A stretch of DNA of 64,000 bases from UBA4465 sp002292365. Lineage in GTDB: Bacteria; Bacteroidota; Bacteroidia; Cytophagales; Cyclobacteriaceae. The position numbers and the translations under genes are program-made. Where the stretch lies: NCBI GenBank assembly GCA_943788615.1, contig CALSQY010000001.1, forward strand, positions 186,001 to 250,000. Direction: 5' to 3'. The notes under the pieces are model-generated. The model saw only the letters and a list, made by a program, of their open reading frames with translations, did not search any database and was not told where the DNA came from. Positions 8,856 to 18,899 of this stretch are shown in pieces; position 1 is the stretch's first letter; every line of letters begins with the position of its first letter.

Positions 8856-11800
8856 ATGAAAGTAAAAGAAGTCGTCTCACTTTTTAAAAATGACCCTGCG
8901 CTTAATCTTCTTTTGGCAAAGATTAGCGAACCCCAAAAAAACATCAAACTGAAAGGATTGGTGGGCAGTTCTGATGCTATGAATTTATTGATTTCCTCAG
9001 AAAAAATTGAGCAGCCTCTACTCGTAATCATGCACGACAAAGAGGATGCAGATTTACTCATGACTGACTTAAATCATTTAGAAGAATCAAGGGTCCCTTC
9101 TTTTTTTCCTACTTCATACAAGAAACCTTATCAGCCCGAATCCATAGACAACGCCAATATCCTTCACCGTTCTGAAACTTTGACAAGAGTGCTTAATGAA
9201 GAAACCAAAATCATCGTAACCTATCCAGAAGCTCTAGTAGAAAAAGTCCTCAACAAACGTTCGCTGATTCAAAACGTCTTTAAAGCAAATGTCGGAGAAA
9301 ACGTTGACATACCTTTTTTGTCGGAATTGTTCTCAACCTATGGTTTTGAAAGTACTGATTTCGTCTATGACCCCGGACAATTCGCCGTAAGAGGAGGCAT
9401 TGTTGATGTGTTCTCCTTTAGCTCTGAATTTCCGCTACGTCTCGAATTATTTGGAAACGAAATTGAAAGTATTCGTTCGTTTGATCCAGAAACTCAATTA
9501 TCAAAAAATTCACTTGAATGGGCTTCCATCATGCCCAATACGCATACCCAATTATTAAAAGAAGAGCGAATTTCTTTGTTGGAATATTTGCCAGAAAACA
9601 CATTGGTTTGGATCAAAGATTTAAGAGAAACTCAGGATATCATCTCTAAAGCATTTGACAAAGCGGCAGATTCATTCCATGACATTATCTCAATAAGTAA
9701 CAATACTCAAGTCGTTCAATCTCCCTCCTTACTTTACGAAACCTCTGCCTCTTTTTCCTCACTCTTAAAAAAACGTAAAGTGATAGAATTTGGTAAGCGT
9801 GCTTTTTTATCACCTTCTTTTGAAATCGATTTTGAAAATCAGCCTCAACCTTCATTTAATAAAAACTTCGAGTTCTTGGTAGATAATCTTGGCGCATTAC
9901 AACACGACGGGTTTCATATTTTTATTTTCTCCGATTCTGAAAAACAACTTGAGCGACTGGCGACCATTTTTGAGGAAATTGATCCCTCTTTATCTTTTTC
10001 TGGAATCACGGGTAGCCTCAACGCAGGCTTTATCTCTCCTAATTCAAAAATTGCTTGTTTGACGGACCATCAAATCTTTGATCGGATACATCGAAGGAAT
10101 GAAAAGCCCAAATTCAACAAAAAAAAGGCCCTTACCCTCAGAGAGCTCAAATCTTTACAAACAGGTGATTATGTCGTTCATACTGACCACGGTGTTGCCC
10201 GTTTTGCCGGACTAGATAAAGTCATGCGCAATGGAAATCAACAAGAGGTCATCCGTTTAGTATACAGAGATGATGATCTACTATACGTAAGCGTACATGC
10301 CTTGCATAAAATTTCTAAGTATACAGGAAAAGAGGGTGGGCCTCCCGCCACCAGTAAACTCGGTTCTAAAGATTGGGAAACGAAAAAAAACCGGGTTAAA
10401 AGTAAGGTAAAAGACATAGCTAAAGAATTAATCACCCTATACGCCAAAAGGAAAACAGCTCCCGGATTTGCATTTCCTAAGGATACTTTTTTGCAAGCTG
10501 AATTAGAGTCCAGCTTTATGTACCAAGAAACCCCAGATCAACATTCCGCTACTGTAGATATCAAAACAGATATGGAGCGAGTGCATCCTATGGATCGCCT
10601 GATCTGTGGAGACGTCGGTTTTGGAAAAACGGAAGTGGCCATTCGAGCAGCCTTTAAAGCGGTAAACGCCAATAAACAAGTAGCCGTTCTGGTTCCTACC
10701 ACAATTTTGGCCCTCCAACATTATCAAACCTTCTCAGAACGGCTTCGTGATTTTCCAATAACCGTTGATTTTGTAAATCGATTTAAAAGCGCCAAGGAAA
10801 TTACAGCCATTAAAAAAAAATTGCATGACGGACACATAGATATTCTCATTGGTACCCACCGCATTGTAAATAAAGACATGACTTTCAAAGACCTTGGCCT
10901 CATGATTATTGATGAAGAACAAAAGTTTGGTGTTAAAATTAAGGAGCAATTGAAAGAATTACGCGTGAATGTAGACGCCATGACACTGACCGCTACTCCC
11001 ATCCCTCGGACCCTTCATTTTTCTCTGATGGGGGCTCGAGATTTGTCTATCATCTCAACCCCGCCTCCAAATAGAGTCCCCGTTACTACAGAAGTCTGTG
11101 AATTCAGTGAAGAAGTGATTAGAGATGCGGTTCATCATGAACTTAGAAGAAAAGGCCAAATCTTTTTTGTTCATAACCGAATTGGAGATATTGAAAGTTT
11201 AGCCAATCTGATTTATAAACTTGTTCCTGATGCGCGCATTGCCATTGCACATGGGCAAATGGCCGGTCCCAAATTAGAAAAGGTCATGGTCGGCTTTATA
11301 AATGGTAGGTACGATGTACTGATCTCAACCAACATTATCGAGTCTGGATTAGACATCCCCAATGCCAATACGATCATCATAAATAGGGCACATATGTTTG
11401 GTCTCTCTGATCTTCATCAGATGCGGGGTAGGGTGGGGCGATCCAATACCAAAGCTTATTGTTATTTGTTAACCCCTGCTAATTCCACGGTCTCTTCTGA
11501 TGCCAGAAAACGCTTGATTGCACTAGAAGAATTCTCTGAGCTGGGTGATGGTTTCAAAGTGGCCATGAGAGATTTAGATATTCGAGGTGCCGGGGATCTT
11601 TTAGGAAGTGAACAAAGCGGTTACGTAAATGATCTTGGTTTTGATATGTATCATAAAATCCTCGATGATGCGGTCCTTGAATTGAAAGAAAATGAATTCA
11701 AGGAATTATTTCAAGACAACTTAGTATATGAAAAGGTCTCTGATTCATTTCTCAGTGATTGTGTGTTAGAAACAGATCTAGAAATCCTTATTCCTCAAGA

Positions 11801-12206
11801 ATATATTACCAATACCTCTGAAAGGCTTAGATTATACAATGATTTAGATAATGTAGAGACAGATGACGCCTTATTAACCCTTCAAAACAGCACCAAAGAT
11901 CGATTTGGTGCGCTGCCTGAACCTGTAAACGAATTGATAAAATCGGTTCGATTGCGTTGGCTTGGCCGCGATTTTGGATTAGATAAAATTGTATTAAAAA
12001 ACAGTACGATGAAGTTACACATATTAGAAGGTAAAAAAGAAGCCTATTTTCTATCTTCTGCTTTTAAAAATCTCATTCAATTTGCCCAAAATCATCCCCA
12101 ACGTTGCAAAATCAAAGAACAAAACCAAAAATTGATTTTTTCTATTGATCATGTTCATTCCCTCGATGATTCCTTCCCTGTTTTCGCTTCATTTTTGAAA
12201 ATTTAG
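8856..12206 (+). CDS. mfd: Transcription-repair coupling factor
   Basis: 1116 residues, close to the usual Mfd length. The N-terminal half is a UvrB-like damage-recognition module. TGDYVVHTDHGVARFAGL (about residue 435) opens the RNA-polymerase-interacting (CarD-like) domain. The RecG-like motor follows with Walker A GDVGFGKTE (about 584), the DEEQ box (about 686), TATPIPRT (motif III) and the QMRGRVGRS motif VI. The C-terminal D7 regulatory domain is present. Mfd displaces stalled RNA polymerase at lesions and recruits UvrA for excision repair. Single-gene unit divergent from the DUF4301 gene, with gldJ 126 bp downstream on the same strand. Confidence 0.97.
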   Translation: MKVKEVVSLFKNDPALNLLLAKISEPQKNIKLKGLVGSSDAMNLLISSEKIEQPLLVIMHDKEDADLLMTDLNHLEESRVPSFFPTSYKKPYQPESIDNANILHRSETLTRVLNEETKIIVTYPEALVEKVLNKRSLIQNVFKANVGENVDIPFLSELFSTYGFESTDFVYDPGQFAVRGGIVDVFSFSSEFPLRLELFGNEIESIRSFDPETQLSKNSLEWASIMPNTHTQLLKEERISLLEYLPENTLVWIKDLRETQDIISKAFDKAADSFHDIISISNNTQVVQSPSLLYETSASFSSLLKKRKVIEFGKRAFLSPSFEIDFENQPQPSFNKNFEFLVDNLGALQHDGFHIFIFSDSEKQLERLATIFEEIDPSLSFSGITGSLNAGFISPNSKIACLTDHQIFDRIHRRNEKPKFNKKKALTLRELKSLQTGDYVVHTDHGVARFAGLDKVMRNGNQQEVIRLVYRDDDLLYVSVHALHKISKYTGKEGGPPATSKLGSKDWETKKNRVKSKVKDIAKELITLYAKRKTAPGFAFPKDTFLQAELESSFMYQETPDQHSATVDIKTDMERVHPMDRLICGDVGFGKTEVAIRAAFKAVNANKQVAVLVPTTILALQHYQTFSERLRDFPITVDFVNRFKSAKEITAIKKKLHDGHIDILIGTHRIVNKDMTFKDLGLMIIDEEQKFGVKIKEQLKELRVNVDAMTLTATPIPRTLHFSLMGARDLSIISTPPPNRVPVTTEVCEFSEEVIRDAVHHELRRKGQIFFVHNRIGDIESLANLIYKLVPDARIAIAHGQMAGPKLEKVMVGFINGRYDVLISTNIIESGLDIPNANTIIINRAHMFGLSDLHQMRGRVGRSNTKAYCYLLTPANSTVSSDARKRLIALEEFSELGDGFKVAMRDLDIRGAGDLLGSEQSGYVNDLGFDMYHKILDDAVLELKENEFKELFQDNLVYEKVSDSFLSDCVLETDLEILIPQEYITNTSERLRLYNDLDNVETDDALLTLQNSTKDRFGALPEPVNELIKSVRLRWLGRDFGLDKIVLKNSTMKLHILEGKKEAYFLSSAFKNLIQFAQNHPQRCKIKEQNQKLIFSIDHVHSLDDSFPVFASFLKI

Positions 12207-12331
12207 ATCTTTCTAGGCTATTTTTTTGCTTTTTAGGAAGAAGAACCCACTTTTTCATTTTTCATTTCGATAAATAATATAATTTTTGCCTACATTAGCA
12301 TTATTAAGTTTAAAGATAGTTAACCAATCTT

Positions 12332-13699
12332 ATGAAAAATATTTATTCTGTGGTGAAGGCATTGACCTCTACCATAACAGTCGCATCAATATTAACCTCT
12401 TGTATTTTTGGAGGAAGTAATCCGAATAGTTCCAATCCTGGAAACAGCAGTACGGTCACAGGTTTAGAATGGAATGTCGATGAAGAAGATGGAGGTAGTT
12501 TTCAAGTCAGTGAGTATGCCGGTCAACCCGTAGGTCCTAACCTTGTTTTTATAGAGGGGGGTAGAACCGTCTTAGGTTCGGTGGAAGAAGACATAATATA
12601 CACAAGAGATAATGTCGAGCGTTCAGTAACAGTCGCCTCCTTTTATATGGATGAAACTGAGATAACAAACATCAACTGGCTCGAATATGAGCACTATATC
12701 CGTATTGACTCTGAAGAGATTTATTGGCAAAATAACTTACCGGATACCACTGTCTGGTCACGAGATCTTGCCTTCAATGATCCTTATGTTTCACATTATT
12801 ACAGGTATCCTGGATTTAGATTTTTTCCTGTAGTAGGTATTAACTGGAGGCAGGCTGTAAATTATTGTGCTTGGCGAACTGAAGTAGTAAACCTTAAGTT
12901 GGCAACAGACGCTGGCTTTTTCGAAGAAAATGAAGATGACGAAGACGATGCTTTCGCTGAAGACGATGCTTTCGCTGAAGACGAAAATACCGAGGTTGGC
13001 AATGTACAAGGAAACAGTCCTCGCGTCCCAATTGAAAGTGGTATCGTTTTGCCCGCTTACCGTCTTCCTACCGAAGCCGAATGGGAATATGCCGCTCAAG
13101 CTCTTATTGGAACTCAGTGGTTAGATGAAACGCAAACTAATAGTAGAATTTATCCATGGGATGGTCATGCGCTTAGAAATCCTTATGGTAAATCTATTGG
13201 ATACATGTTGGCAAATTATAAAAGAGGTCGAGGTGATTATGCCGGTATTGCGGGAAAATTAAATGATGGGTCTATGATTACCGACTATGTTTATAATTAC
13301 CCTCCGAATGATTATGGCTTATATAATATGGCTGGAAATGTAAACGAATGGGTCCAAGATGTCTATCGTCCACTCTCTTTTCAAGATATGGATGACTTAA
13401 ATCCGTTCAGACGTGATAATGTATTAGATGAAGAAGATGCGTACGATGGCGGCTACAGCTTCATTGGAAACGAAAGAGCTTATGAAACTGAAGAAGAGGC
13501 CCTCAATGCAGGTGTGCCTCGTTCACAATATAATGTGGACAATCCTCCTATGAAACGTATGAGAGTTTTCAAAGGAGGATCTTGGAAAGATGTCGCCTAT
13601 TGGATGTCTCCGGGAACCCGACGCGCTCTTTTTGAAGATTCCTCTACAAATGCCATTGGCTTCAGATGTGCCATGGTCCATGCTGGATCAAATTACTAA
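12332..13699 (+). CDS. gldJ: Gliding motility / type IX secretion lipoprotein GldJ (SUMF1-like domain)
   Basis: 455 residues. A signal peptide ends in a lipobox (ILTSC, Cys about residue 24). The mature protein has the GldJ-type opening GLEWN..DGGSFQVSEYAGQ..GPNLVFIEGG, then SFYMDETEITNINWLEYEHY and RLPTEAEWEYAA, and ends with FKGGSWKD and GFRCAM, the formylglycine-generating-enzyme (SUMF1) fold. No catalytic role is implied, since Gld/Por members of this fold are structural. In Flavobacterium, GldJ is needed for gliding and type IX secretion and stabilises GldK. An acidic insert about residues 194-216 contains a tandem duplication (DDAFAE twice). A terminator follows at once. Confidence 0.85.
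   Translation: MKNIYSVVKALTSTITVASILTSCIFGGSNPNSSNPGNSSTVTGLEWNVDEEDGGSFQVSEYAGQPVGPNLVFIEGGRTVLGSVEEDIIYTRDNVERSVTVASFYMDETEITNINWLEYEHYIRIDSEEIYWQNNLPDTTVWSRDLAFNDPYVSHYYRYPGFRFFPVVGINWRQAVNYCAWRTEVVNLKLATDAGFFEENEDDEDDAFAEDDAFAEDENTEVGNVQGNSPRVPIESGIVLPAYRLPTEAEWEYAAQALIGTQWLDETQTNSRIYPWDGHALRNPYGKSIGYMLANYKRGRGDYAGIAGKLNDGSMITDYVYNYPPNDYGLYNMAGNVNEWVQDVYRPLSFQDMDDLNPFRRDNVLDEEDAYDGGYSFIGNERAYETEEEALNAGVPRSQYNVDNPPMKRMRVFKGGSWKDVAYWMSPGTRRALFEDSSTNAIGFRCAMVHAGSNY
12948..12983 (+). repeat. 18-bp tandem duplication inside gldJ
   Basis: The unit GACGATGCTTTCGCTGAA occurs twice in direct succession and encodes DDAFAE twice, inside an acidic stretch that already departs from the conserved SUMF1 core. 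The reading frame is kept. It looks like a recent slippage event in a surface loop. Boundaries are accurate to a few bases. Confidence 0.75.
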
Positions 13700-13713
13700 A
13701 AAAACATTAATAC

Positions 13714-13751
13714 AAAAAAAGCGATCTGCATTTCCACGGATCGCTTTTTTT
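13714..13751 (+). terminator. Rho-independent terminator after gldJ
   Basis: An 8-bp stem (GCGATCTG with CGGATCGC, one T-G pair) and an 8-nt loop, flanked by seven A and seven T that extend the pairing. The T-run lies on the downstream side for plus-strand transcription, and the site starts 14 nt after the gldJ stop. It is nearly symmetrical and could act on both strands, but both flanking genes are on the plus strand. Confidence 0.9.
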
Positions 13752-13803
13752 ATGCTTACCCGCCATAAAATTTTATTTTCCCATCATTATGAATATTGAG
13801 TAG

Positions 13804-14361
13804 ATGAAAAGCAAGATATCACCAAGACTTCTTATCTTAATTGGTATTATATTTGAGAGCGTTCTTTTCTTCACCTTTTTTCTTTTGAAAGATGACTTAG
13901 GAGAGGTATTTAGGTATGCTGCTCGCTATTCTGGAAGATTTTCGTTTGTCTTATATTTACTTGCATTCTATTGGTTCATAAAGGAGCATACCCTTAATCT
14001 CCCCCTTATTAGAACCAAAAAATGGGTCACCGTTTTCAGTATCATGCACCTCATACATTTTGGCTTCTTAGCTGCCTCTGTAGAGCTCAATGACTTACCC
14101 ATAGTTCCTATTAAAGTCATTGGTGGCTTCTTGGCCTATGTTGGGATCCTTTGCTATCCATTCTTTATAGGCAACATCCGAAAAATAGCCTCCCATCTGA
14201 TGTATTTCTATTATGTTGGTTTCGTGATGGCCATGACTTTTTTGGCCCGCATTCGTGGAGAGTTTGTAGGTGCAAATCCTGAAGTTTTTCACTTTATTGG
14301 TTTAGGTATCGTACTTATTTCTTTTGGAATGGCTGGGATTCGACTTTACCAAATAAGGTAG
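13804..14361 (+). CDS. Unknown polytopic membrane protein
   Basis: 185 residues with about five or six hydrophobic segments and Arg/Lys-rich cytoplasmic loops (positive-inside pattern). His residues fall within or next to membrane segments (MHLIHFGFLAAS about residues 81-92, ASHLMYFYYVGF about 129-140), as in heme-bearing ferric-reductase-like or MsrQ-like domains. That similarity is weak, and I do not assign the function. Start is ATG shortly after an in-frame TAG. It lies 104 bp after gldJ but beyond the terminator, so it probably has its own promoter. No link to gliding is claimed. Confidence 0.55.
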   Translation: MKSKISPRLLILIGIIFESVLFFTFFLLKDDLGEVFRYAARYSGRFSFVLYLLAFYWFIKEHTLNLPLIRTKKWVTVFSIMHLIHFGFLAASVELNDLPIVPIKVIGGFLAYVGILCYPFFIGNIRKIASHLMYFYYVGFVMAMTFLARIRGEFVGANPEVFHFIGLGIVLISFGMAGIRLYQIR

Positions 14362-14564
14362 AGATAATCCTTTCTTAGGATAAAAAACACCCTCTCTCAC
14401 CATTTTAAGAGGTGCTTGATCAACTAATTATCTCCTTAAAATAAAATAGGTCTAGCGATAAGAAATTTATCTCAATCATAGAGGCTCGATTAAGAAGTCC
14501 GCATCTAACCGAAGAATCAATCCCTCACCCTTTCTTTTATTTAAAAAATTATACTATTCCCTAT

Positions 14565-15080
14565 TTATTTTCCCATAGCATGGGCCAAAATAGTAATTTC
14601 TCGTACTTTCGAAGCGATCAATTCACAAACAACCGCCATGGTGGCTACTATTGTGATGACATCATTAACTACAATTACCGGCCTTCCTTTCAAAGCATCC
14701 AACTTTAGACTGACATACACTTCTTTTTGATTTTGCCAACGCGCTACCCTATCCTGTTTACTCTATGATTTATCTTGTCTTACTCTTAGAATAACGTCAT
14801 CCTTAATAGTAATACCCGTTTTCTCTGAAAGACCCCTTGCTATTTCGCAACTCTGGTTAAACCCTCTCTTTTTCTCCTTGTCTAAATGTAAAAGAATAGG
14901 TATGAGATAATCCGCTTTGAGTCCTGCTTTAAGGACTAAAAAAGGGCCAAAATAACGTCCCATCAACACAGTCAATGCTTTATTTCCCCAATACTTGAAG
15001 CCATTTATATCGCTTGCGCAAGCCCCTTCTTATTAAGCAATAAGTAGACTTGAACGGAAAATACCTTTGATAAAAATCAG
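14565..15080 (-). pseudogene. comF: Decaying comF (competence/amidophosphoribosyltransferase-like protein)
   Basis: Reading the minus strand gives successive ComF landmarks in order: VYLLLNKKGLAQAI (15.05 kb), a frame change, FKYWGNKALTVLMGRYFG, DYLIPILLH..KEKKRGFNQS.EIARGLSEKTGI, then VRQDKS, an in-frame TAG (14763-14765), and KQDRVARWQNQKEV..LKGRPVIVVNDVIT, ending at TAA 14565. The stop sits exactly where ComF has Gln in its RxxxTxSQT motif, so CAG to TAG explains it. The PRPP loop, normally DDVxTTGAT, reads NDVITIVAT, so the active site has also decayed. The N-terminal zinc-finger part is not recognisable. Intact ComF aids DNA uptake, so loss here suggests reduced competence unless another copy exists. 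Confidence 0.8.
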
Positions 15081-15514
15081 AAAAATTAAGAGAGTCTTTG
15101 ATTTTGACCAGGTGATGAGTCAAAGTAAGGTAAATTCAAAAACATCGGGTACACAAGTATGACTCGTTATTTACCAAAACAGTCATACATCCGACACAGC
15201 AATAAGGGTATATTAATGCTATAAAGTCTTTCGAAATAACCCCCAAATAATATACTACAGCTGCCATATAATTAATCCTAAATGGCTTCTTTTATTGGCT
15301 TATTGCGGGGAAAAACTCTTTAATTTTAGTCTAACACTTGAAATTTTAAAGTAAGCATATAACTTTTGAATATGAATTGAAAACAAAAATAGATTTAACA
15401 CTTATCTTACCTGTTAGAAAGTTCAAAATTCAATCTTATCTTATACGCTAACTATATTTACATAGCAGATCACATGAGTTTTCCTCACTTGTTAAATTGC
15501 CAGAAATTTAAGAA
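15081..15514. other. AT-rich intergenic stretch upstream of the DUF4175 gene
   Basis: About 430 bases with no convincing ORF or RNA gene. Its left end may hold the unrecognisable N-terminal part of the comF remnant. A TATATTTA at 15453-15460 approximates the TAnnTTTG element and could drive the DUF4175 gene. Confidence 0.4.
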
Positions 15515-18500
15515 ATGATTGATCCATCCCTTAACGACCAGTTTACTTCTTTTCGTCGTAAGTTTTTCTATAATAAGCTACTTAGAGGAAGCCTTATTTT
15601 CATCTCATTATTAGGAAGCTATTGCATACTTGTTGCTGGATTTGAATCTTTTATTCGACCCGGTACTTTCATAAGAGGGGTTTTATTAATGCTGAGCATT
15701 CTTTTTTTAATAACCGGACTCTGGATCTTTGTCGTTCGGCATCTTGTCGCCTTATTAAGACCTAAACAACACTTGACTGATGAGCAAGCCGCACGTCTCA
15801 TTGGACAGCAGTTCACTAATATTGGAGATCGCCTCGTTAATACGCTTCAACTACATGATCTCGTCGGTGACCAAAAAGGTCTGGCCCAGGCCAGTATTGA
15901 CCAGCGTTCCCTCGAATTTGATCAATATGCTTTTGATCGATCCATCAATTTGAAATTAAACAGTAAATACCTGTATTTTACACTTCCCATTCTCTTTTTA
16001 TTCATGGTACTAGGTCAAATACAACCCGGTCTTTATTCTGACAGCTCTCAGAGAATCATCAACTACGACTTATTTTACGCAAGATTTGCGCCATTTGAAT
16101 TCGATTTACTCTCTGAAAATTTAGAGGTGTTCAAGAATGAAAGCTTATTGTTAGAATTAGCATTGCGTGGAAATGAAATCCCAGACCGGTGTTATATCGT
16201 GATTGGTGACCAAAAAATCCGTATGAAAACAGACCAAAACGGTCAATTTTCTTATCTATTTGAAACCGTACCCAATAATGTAGTTTTTTCTTTCTTATCT
16301 GCGGGTTATCAAAGTAAATCGTACACAATCACCACAAAGGTCAAACCAGAGCTTATTCGTTTTGATGTTCAACTAAAATACCCACCACATACGCACAAAA
16401 AGCCGGATTTTTTTTCCAACAATGGTAATCTCAACCTACCCGAACATACCCAAATATCTTGGTCCCTTTCTTGTCAAGACGCCGATAGCGTACAGTTAAC
16501 CGTCGGTAATCATTCTGCTATTTTGGCAACTTATCTTTCTGATAATCAGCTATTTAAATTGAAATACAATGCGATCCAGAGTGATCCATATGAGCTGCTA
16601 TTAATCAATCAATACGGACACAATCAAGAGTCCATAAAATACCAGTTAACGGTGCAAAAAGATCTATTCCCTGAATTAGAGGTCGCTTTTTTCGTCGACA
16701 CTCTATATTATGACTTCGTGCTAATCACAGGTACCTTTTCGGATGACTACGGCATCCATTCTTTAAAAATAAATCAAAAAGGAACATCAGATAGCCTAGT
16801 GATACTTCCTGTAAAAGATATTCCCAACACCCAGTCATTTTACCATCAAGTCCCTATATCCTCGGCAATGCTTAATCAACAAGCCCGGATTGAGCTACAA
16901 GTTATCCTGACAGATAATGATCTGCCCAATGGTTACAAATCCACTTTTTCCACTCCTTTTTATTTGCAAATGCCCAATAAGGAATATTTTAAATCTCTGC
17001 TCTCTCAAAAAAGCAAGACTTCTGAAAATGCCATAAAAAAGCTTATTTCAAAAAATGAATCTCTTCAAGGCAAGTTGTTAAATATGGAAGAAAAATTGAA
17101 AATAAAGCAAAGCTTAAGCTGGCAGGATCGTTCAATGTTCCAAGAGATCCTTAAAGAAAAGCAACAATTACAAGAAGCTATTGAAGACCTGTCTCAAAAA
17201 ATGAAGGAGCTTAATCAGCAACAAAATAAATTTAATGATAAGGATCCTGTATTACAGCGAAAGGCCGATCAATTAAAAGAACTCATATCAAATGTTTTAG
17301 ATGAAAAAACCAAAAAATTATTTGACGAATTAGAACAATTACTTAAGGAAAAACAAAACGTTCAGGACATTCAAAAAAAACTATCTAACCTTGCAAATAA
17401 AGAAGAAAACATAGAGCAGGCCCTTAATCGTGCTCTCGAACTATTCAAAAAATTAAAGCTAGAAAACGATTTAGATCAAGCGCAAAAGATGATCGAAAAA
17501 TTGAGCCAAGATCAACAGAAACTCTCCACTGAATCTATTAAAAAAGAATTGTCAATGGATGAATTAAAACTTCAACAAAATGAAATCTCGCTAAGATTTG
17601 AAGAATTTAAACGTAACTTCAACGAAATAGAATCCTTAAATCAGGAATTAATCAAACCCGAGTCTCTCTCACCGACCCAAGGTTCGGAAGATCGTATTGA
17701 TCAATCTCTTCAAGAAATCAACGATGCAATCAACAAAAAGGAAAGAAAAAAAGCCAGTAAAAAACAAAAAGAAACCAGTCAAGCAATGAAGAATTTGAGT
17801 GATGCTCTTGCAAATATGCAGTCAAATATGCAAAAAGAAACGATGACTGAAAACATTGAAGACCTTAATAAGATACTTGATGATCTAATTAAACTTTCTT
17901 TTAAACAAGAAGACCTGATGAAAACCTTTCGTACGTTAAAATCTATGGATCCTATGTTTGTCACCTTGTCACAGGAACAATTAAAATTAAAAGATCAGGT
18001 GACCGTATTGTCAGACAGTCTTTTAGCATTATCAAAAAGAGTGGTGGCCATTTCAAGCTTTGTAACAAGCGAACTAAGTGAGCTAAACAGGAACATCAAT
18101 GCATCCATCCTCTCATTACGTCAACGGAAAGCAAACACTGCAGTAGTTAATCAACAGTTCTCTATGACTTCAATGAACAATTTAGCTCTTTTATTAAATG
18201 ACCTCCTTCAACAGATGCGTAATCAAGCCAATAGTCAAGGCAGCGGTGAATCCCAAGATCAGCCCTCAGGCAATCTTCCCAATCTCCGTGAATTACAACA
18301 AAAGCTGTCGGAACAAATACAACAACTTAAAAAAGGCGGTCTTAAGGGCCGAGAACTGAGCCAAGAGCTCGCAGAAATGGCCGCACGGCAAGAGATGATC
18401 CGAAATGAACTCAATAAGCTGAACAATAAACTCAAAGGACAACCAGGAAACGACAACACCAATAACACATTGAATAAAGCCGCCGATGCCATGGAGAAGA

Positions 18501-18799
18501 ACGAACAGAATCTGATCAACAAGCAAATCACTCAAGAATTAATCGACAGACAAAAGCAAATATTAACACGTATGCTTGAAGCTGAAAATGCCCTGAAAAA
18601 TCAGGGTGAGGATCAGCGTCGCGAGGCTGAAACGGCCCAGGATTATAAGTCTCGTCTACCTGCTGCATTAAATAATTATTTAAAACAAAAATCTAAAGAG
18701 GTCGAATTGTTAAAAAGTATTCCTATTAATCTCCATCCTTTTTATAAATCTGAAGTCAACGAATATTTTAAAAGAATCAATGGTAACGACGAATATTAA
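15515..18799 (+). CDS. DUF4175 family protein (membrane-anchored, long coiled coil)
   Basis: 1094 residues. Two hydrophobic helices near the N-terminus (about 25-50 and 56-78) are followed by LTDEQAARLIGQQFTNIGDRL, typical of DUF4175 proteins in Bacteroidota, and a third hydrophobic segment at about 150-168. Residues about 170-490 form a beta-rich, probably extracytoplasmic part. From about 500 to 1060 the sequence is Lys/Glu/Gln/Leu-rich with heptad spacing, a very long coiled coil. No enzymatic motif is visible. The function of the family is not established; the architecture suggests an envelope scaffold. It precedes ybeY by 100 bp on the same strand. Confidence 0.8.
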   Translation: MIDPSLNDQFTSFRRKFFYNKLLRGSLIFISLLGSYCILVAGFESFIRPGTFIRGVLLMLSILFLITGLWIFVVRHLVALLRPKQHLTDEQAARLIGQQFTNIGDRLVNTLQLHDLVGDQKGLAQASIDQRSLEFDQYAFDRSINLKLNSKYLYFTLPILFLFMVLGQIQPGLYSDSSQRIINYDLFYARFAPFEFDLLSENLEVFKNESLLLELALRGNEIPDRCYIVIGDQKIRMKTDQNGQFSYLFETVPNNVVFSFLSAGYQSKSYTITTKVKPELIRFDVQLKYPPHTHKKPDFFSNNGNLNLPEHTQISWSLSCQDADSVQLTVGNHSAILATYLSDNQLFKLKYNAIQSDPYELLLINQYGHNQESIKYQLTVQKDLFPELEVAFFVDTLYYDFVLITGTFSDDYGIHSLKINQKGTSDSLVILPVKDIPNTQSFYHQVPISSAMLNQQARIELQVILTDNDLPNGYKSTFSTPFYLQMPNKEYFKSLLSQKSKTSENAIKKLISKNESLQGKLLNMEEKLKIKQSLSWQDRSMFQEILKEKQQLQEAIEDLSQKMKELNQQQNKFNDKDPVLQRKADQLKELISNVLDEKTKKLFDELEQLLKEKQNVQDIQKKLSNLANKEENIEQALNRALELFKKLKLENDLDQAQKMIEKLSQDQQKLSTESIKKELSMDELKLQQNEISLRFEEFKRNFNEIESLNQELIKPESLSPTQGSEDRIDQSLQEINDAINKKERKKASKKQKETSQAMKNLSDALANMQSNMQKETMTENIEDLNKILDDLIKLSFKQEDLMKTFRTLKSMDPMFVTLSQEQLKLKDQVTVLSDSLLALSKRVVAISSFVTSELSELNRNINASILSLRQRKANTAVVNQQFSMTSMNNLALLLNDLLQQMRNQANSQGSGESQDQPSGNLPNLRELQQKLSEQIQQLKKGGLKGRELSQELAEMAARQEMIRNELNKLNNKLKGQPGNDNTNNTLNKAADAMEKNEQNLINKQITQELIDRQKQILTRMLEAENALKNQGEDQRREAETAQDYKSRLPAALNNYLKQKSKEVELLKSIPINLHPFYKSEVNEYFKRINGNDEY

Positions 18800-18899
18800 A
18801 GCTCTTGTAGCAAATAGAGCCTTAATATCACGCTTTCTCTTTTAATTAATCTACTTTTGTCTTTTGGTGGGTTCGACTTTTAATAACAATTAACTTAAG

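Noticed and set aside
8759..9061. 100-codon minus-strand frame over the mfd promoter and 5' end
   Set aside because: Ser/Lys-rich antisense shadow of mfd. The mfd start and motifs explain the region.
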